Below the pieces are notes generated by a model. It had not been told where the DNA came from and did not search any database. It saw nothing but the letters and a program-made list of their open reading frames with translations. From SAR86 cluster bacterium (GTDB lineage: Bacteria; Pseudomonadota; Gammaproteobacteria; Pseudomonadales; Azotimanducaceae): DNA of 7,593 nt. Each line of letters starts with the position of its first letter. The stretch's first letter is position 1. The DNA is taken from positions 1 through 7,593 of the forward strand of contig JABMOJ010000289.1 of NCBI GenBank assembly GCA_013204195.1, given 5' to 3'. Shown piece by piece: positions 6,609 through 7,593 of the stretch. The translations under genes and the position numbers were made by a program.

Positions 6609-7593
6609 AACCCGTGATGAGTGACTTGCACGTTTACAGCTATTTAAAAATAGTGGTGTTGCTTAGTATGGCGCTGCCGTGGCAGCTACAGGCGAGCGAA
6701 GCCTATCAACTGCTGCGGGGTGATCCAACGGGCTATGCTGCCGTCGTGCCGGGCACAGCGCTTAAGTTTCCACAGGACCACCTGCCGCACCCTGACTATC
6801 GTATAGAGTGGTGGTACTTGACCGCTAATTTGATGGACGCCAGCGGCGCGCACTATGATGTGCATTGGACGCTGTTTCGTCAGTCCATGAGTCCCCAGGC
6901 TGATCCTGGTGGCTGGTCTAGCAACCAGGTTTGGATGGCCCACACCGCGCTCAGCACACCCGAGGGCCACGTGTACAAACAACAGTTTGCTCGCGGTGGC
7001 ATTGGCCAGGCGGGGGTCGAATCGACAACGAACAATGAGGTCACAGCCAACCCGGAATCAACAACAGCAACGGATTCTCCAAATCAGTTTCAGGCCTGGC
7101 TAGATAACGGGATGCTCAAGGGGCAAGGATCAAGTCCGTTGCCAGGCCAACTCAGCTTCACTGTGGAGGATTTTGAGGTCAGCTTGAATCTGGATGCGAC
7201 CACGCCGTGGGTCTTGCAGGGTAATGCGGGTTACAGCCGAAAATCAAATATGGGACAAGCCAGTTATTATTACAGCCAACCCCATATCACCATCACCGGT
7301 CAGGTGACCCGCAACCAACAAACGATTCAGCTTACAGGCCAAGGCTGGTTGGATCGAGAGTGGAGCTCACAACCACTGGCACCTGACCAACCCGGTTGGG
7401 ACTGGTTGTCAGTTCATCTCGACGACGGCCATGCTCTGATGATCTATCGTCTGCGCCAAGCTGCTGGCGAAGACTGGGTTAGCGGTAGCTGGATCACGCC
7501 TGAGGGCAAAGCCACCACCCTGAACAAGATTGATATCGTCTTTGAACCCATTCGACTCACCACCGTCGAGACCGGTGCCAATACCCACCACCA
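6605..7593 (+). CDS. Secreted lipocalin-like protein, AttH / COG5621 (CrtC-like) family (3' partial)
   Basis: 329 residues are visible before the window ends; the family is usually about 360-380, so perhaps 30-50 residues are missing. Starts at ATG 6605, overlapping the permease stop as ATGA. A Sec signal peptide is evident: a basic/polar start, the hydrophobic core IVVLLSMALPW (16-26) and a likely cut after LQA (residue 30). There is no lipobox Cys, so it should be a soluble periplasmic or exported protein. Family hallmarks: FPQDHLPHPDYRIEWWYLT (55-73), HWTLFRQ, WMAHTALS, GYSRKSNMGQASYYYS (209-224), GWLDREWSS (247-255), and GWDWLSVHLDDG followed by LMIYRLR (278-284). This two-barrel calycin fold is also found in carotenoid 1,2-hydratase CrtC, but most members are of unknown activity and are linked to ABC transporters, as AttH is in attEFGH loci. 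It probably binds or hands over a hydrophobic ligand. An S/T/N-rich insert lies at residues 138-161. Confidence 0.9.
   Translation, partial: MKPVMSDLHVYSYLKIVVLLSMALPWQLQASEAYQLLRGDPTGYAAVVPGTALKFPQDHLPHPDYRIEWWYLTANLMDASGAHYDVHWTLFRQSMSPQADPGGWSSNQVWMAHTALSTPEGHVYKQQFARGGIGQAGVESTTNNEVTANPESTTATDSPNQFQAWLDNGMLKGQGSSPLPGQLSFTVEDFEVSLNLDATTPWVLQGNAGYSRKSNMGQASYYYSQPHITITGQVTRNQQTIQLTGQGWLDREWSSQPLAPDQPGWDWLSVHLDDGHALMIYRLRQAAGEDWVSGSWITPEGKATTLNKIDIVFEPIRLTTVETGANTHH

Noticed and set aside
6107..6631. Open frame of 174 codons on the minus strand
   Set aside because: It lies wholly antisense to the permease's conserved C-terminal FtsX domain and has no recognisable family features.
6605..7593. 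Carotenoid 1,2-hydratase (CrtC)
   Set aside because: The fold family is shared, but the motifs match the AttH/COG5621 secreted group, a signal peptide is present and there are no carotenoid genes in the window.

Overview
The window looks like chromosomal DNA from a gammaproteobacterium, plausibly a marine or environmental one. Base composition looks moderately GC-rich, in the mid-50s percent by eye. The transporter, hydrolase and ABC families present are all common there. I cannot name a genus. I saw no mobile element, RNA gene, CRISPR array or phage gene. Coding is dense: five genes fill nearly all of it, and none shows an internal stop or frameshift.

Layout. (1) 1-1368, plus strand: the 3' portion of a SulP-family anion transporter with a C-terminal STAS domain, cut by the window's left edge. 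(2) 1369-1454: a short gap between convergent genes, holding an imperfect hairpin at 1383-1415. (3) 3231-1455, minus strand: a two-gene operon. The first gene is a small alpha/beta hydrolase with an Asp nucleophile (epoxide hydrolase / haloalkane dehalogenase superfamily). The second is a MetX-like alpha/beta hydrolase that starts at TTG behind a good AGGAG. (4) 3232-3394: a divergent intergenic region that should hold the promoters for both directions. (5) 3395 to the right edge, plus strand: a tightly packed operon of a LolD/MacB-type ABC ATPase, an 845-residue FtsX-type permease and a secreted lipocalin-like protein of the AttH / COG5621 (CrtC-like) family. The junctions are a 1-nt gap and a 4-nt ATGA overlap. 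The last gene runs off the right edge.

How the genes work together. The right-hand operon resembles AttEFGH-type loci: a cytoplasmic ATPase, an inner-membrane permease of the MacB/LolCDE superfamily, and an exported calycin-fold protein. The likely job is moving or handling a hydrophobic molecule (lipid, lipoprotein or other amphiphile) in the envelope; the substrate is unknown. The minus-strand hydrolase pair may act on related small esters, epoxides or halides, but no pathway is evident. The SulP gene looks independent.

Points most worth a second look: the MetX-like enzyme has Asn where its family is expected to carry the catalytic His; the small hydrolase combines HGNP with GHDW, a pairing seen in haloalkane dehalogenases; and the ATPase-permease-lipocalin cassette has no established substrate.
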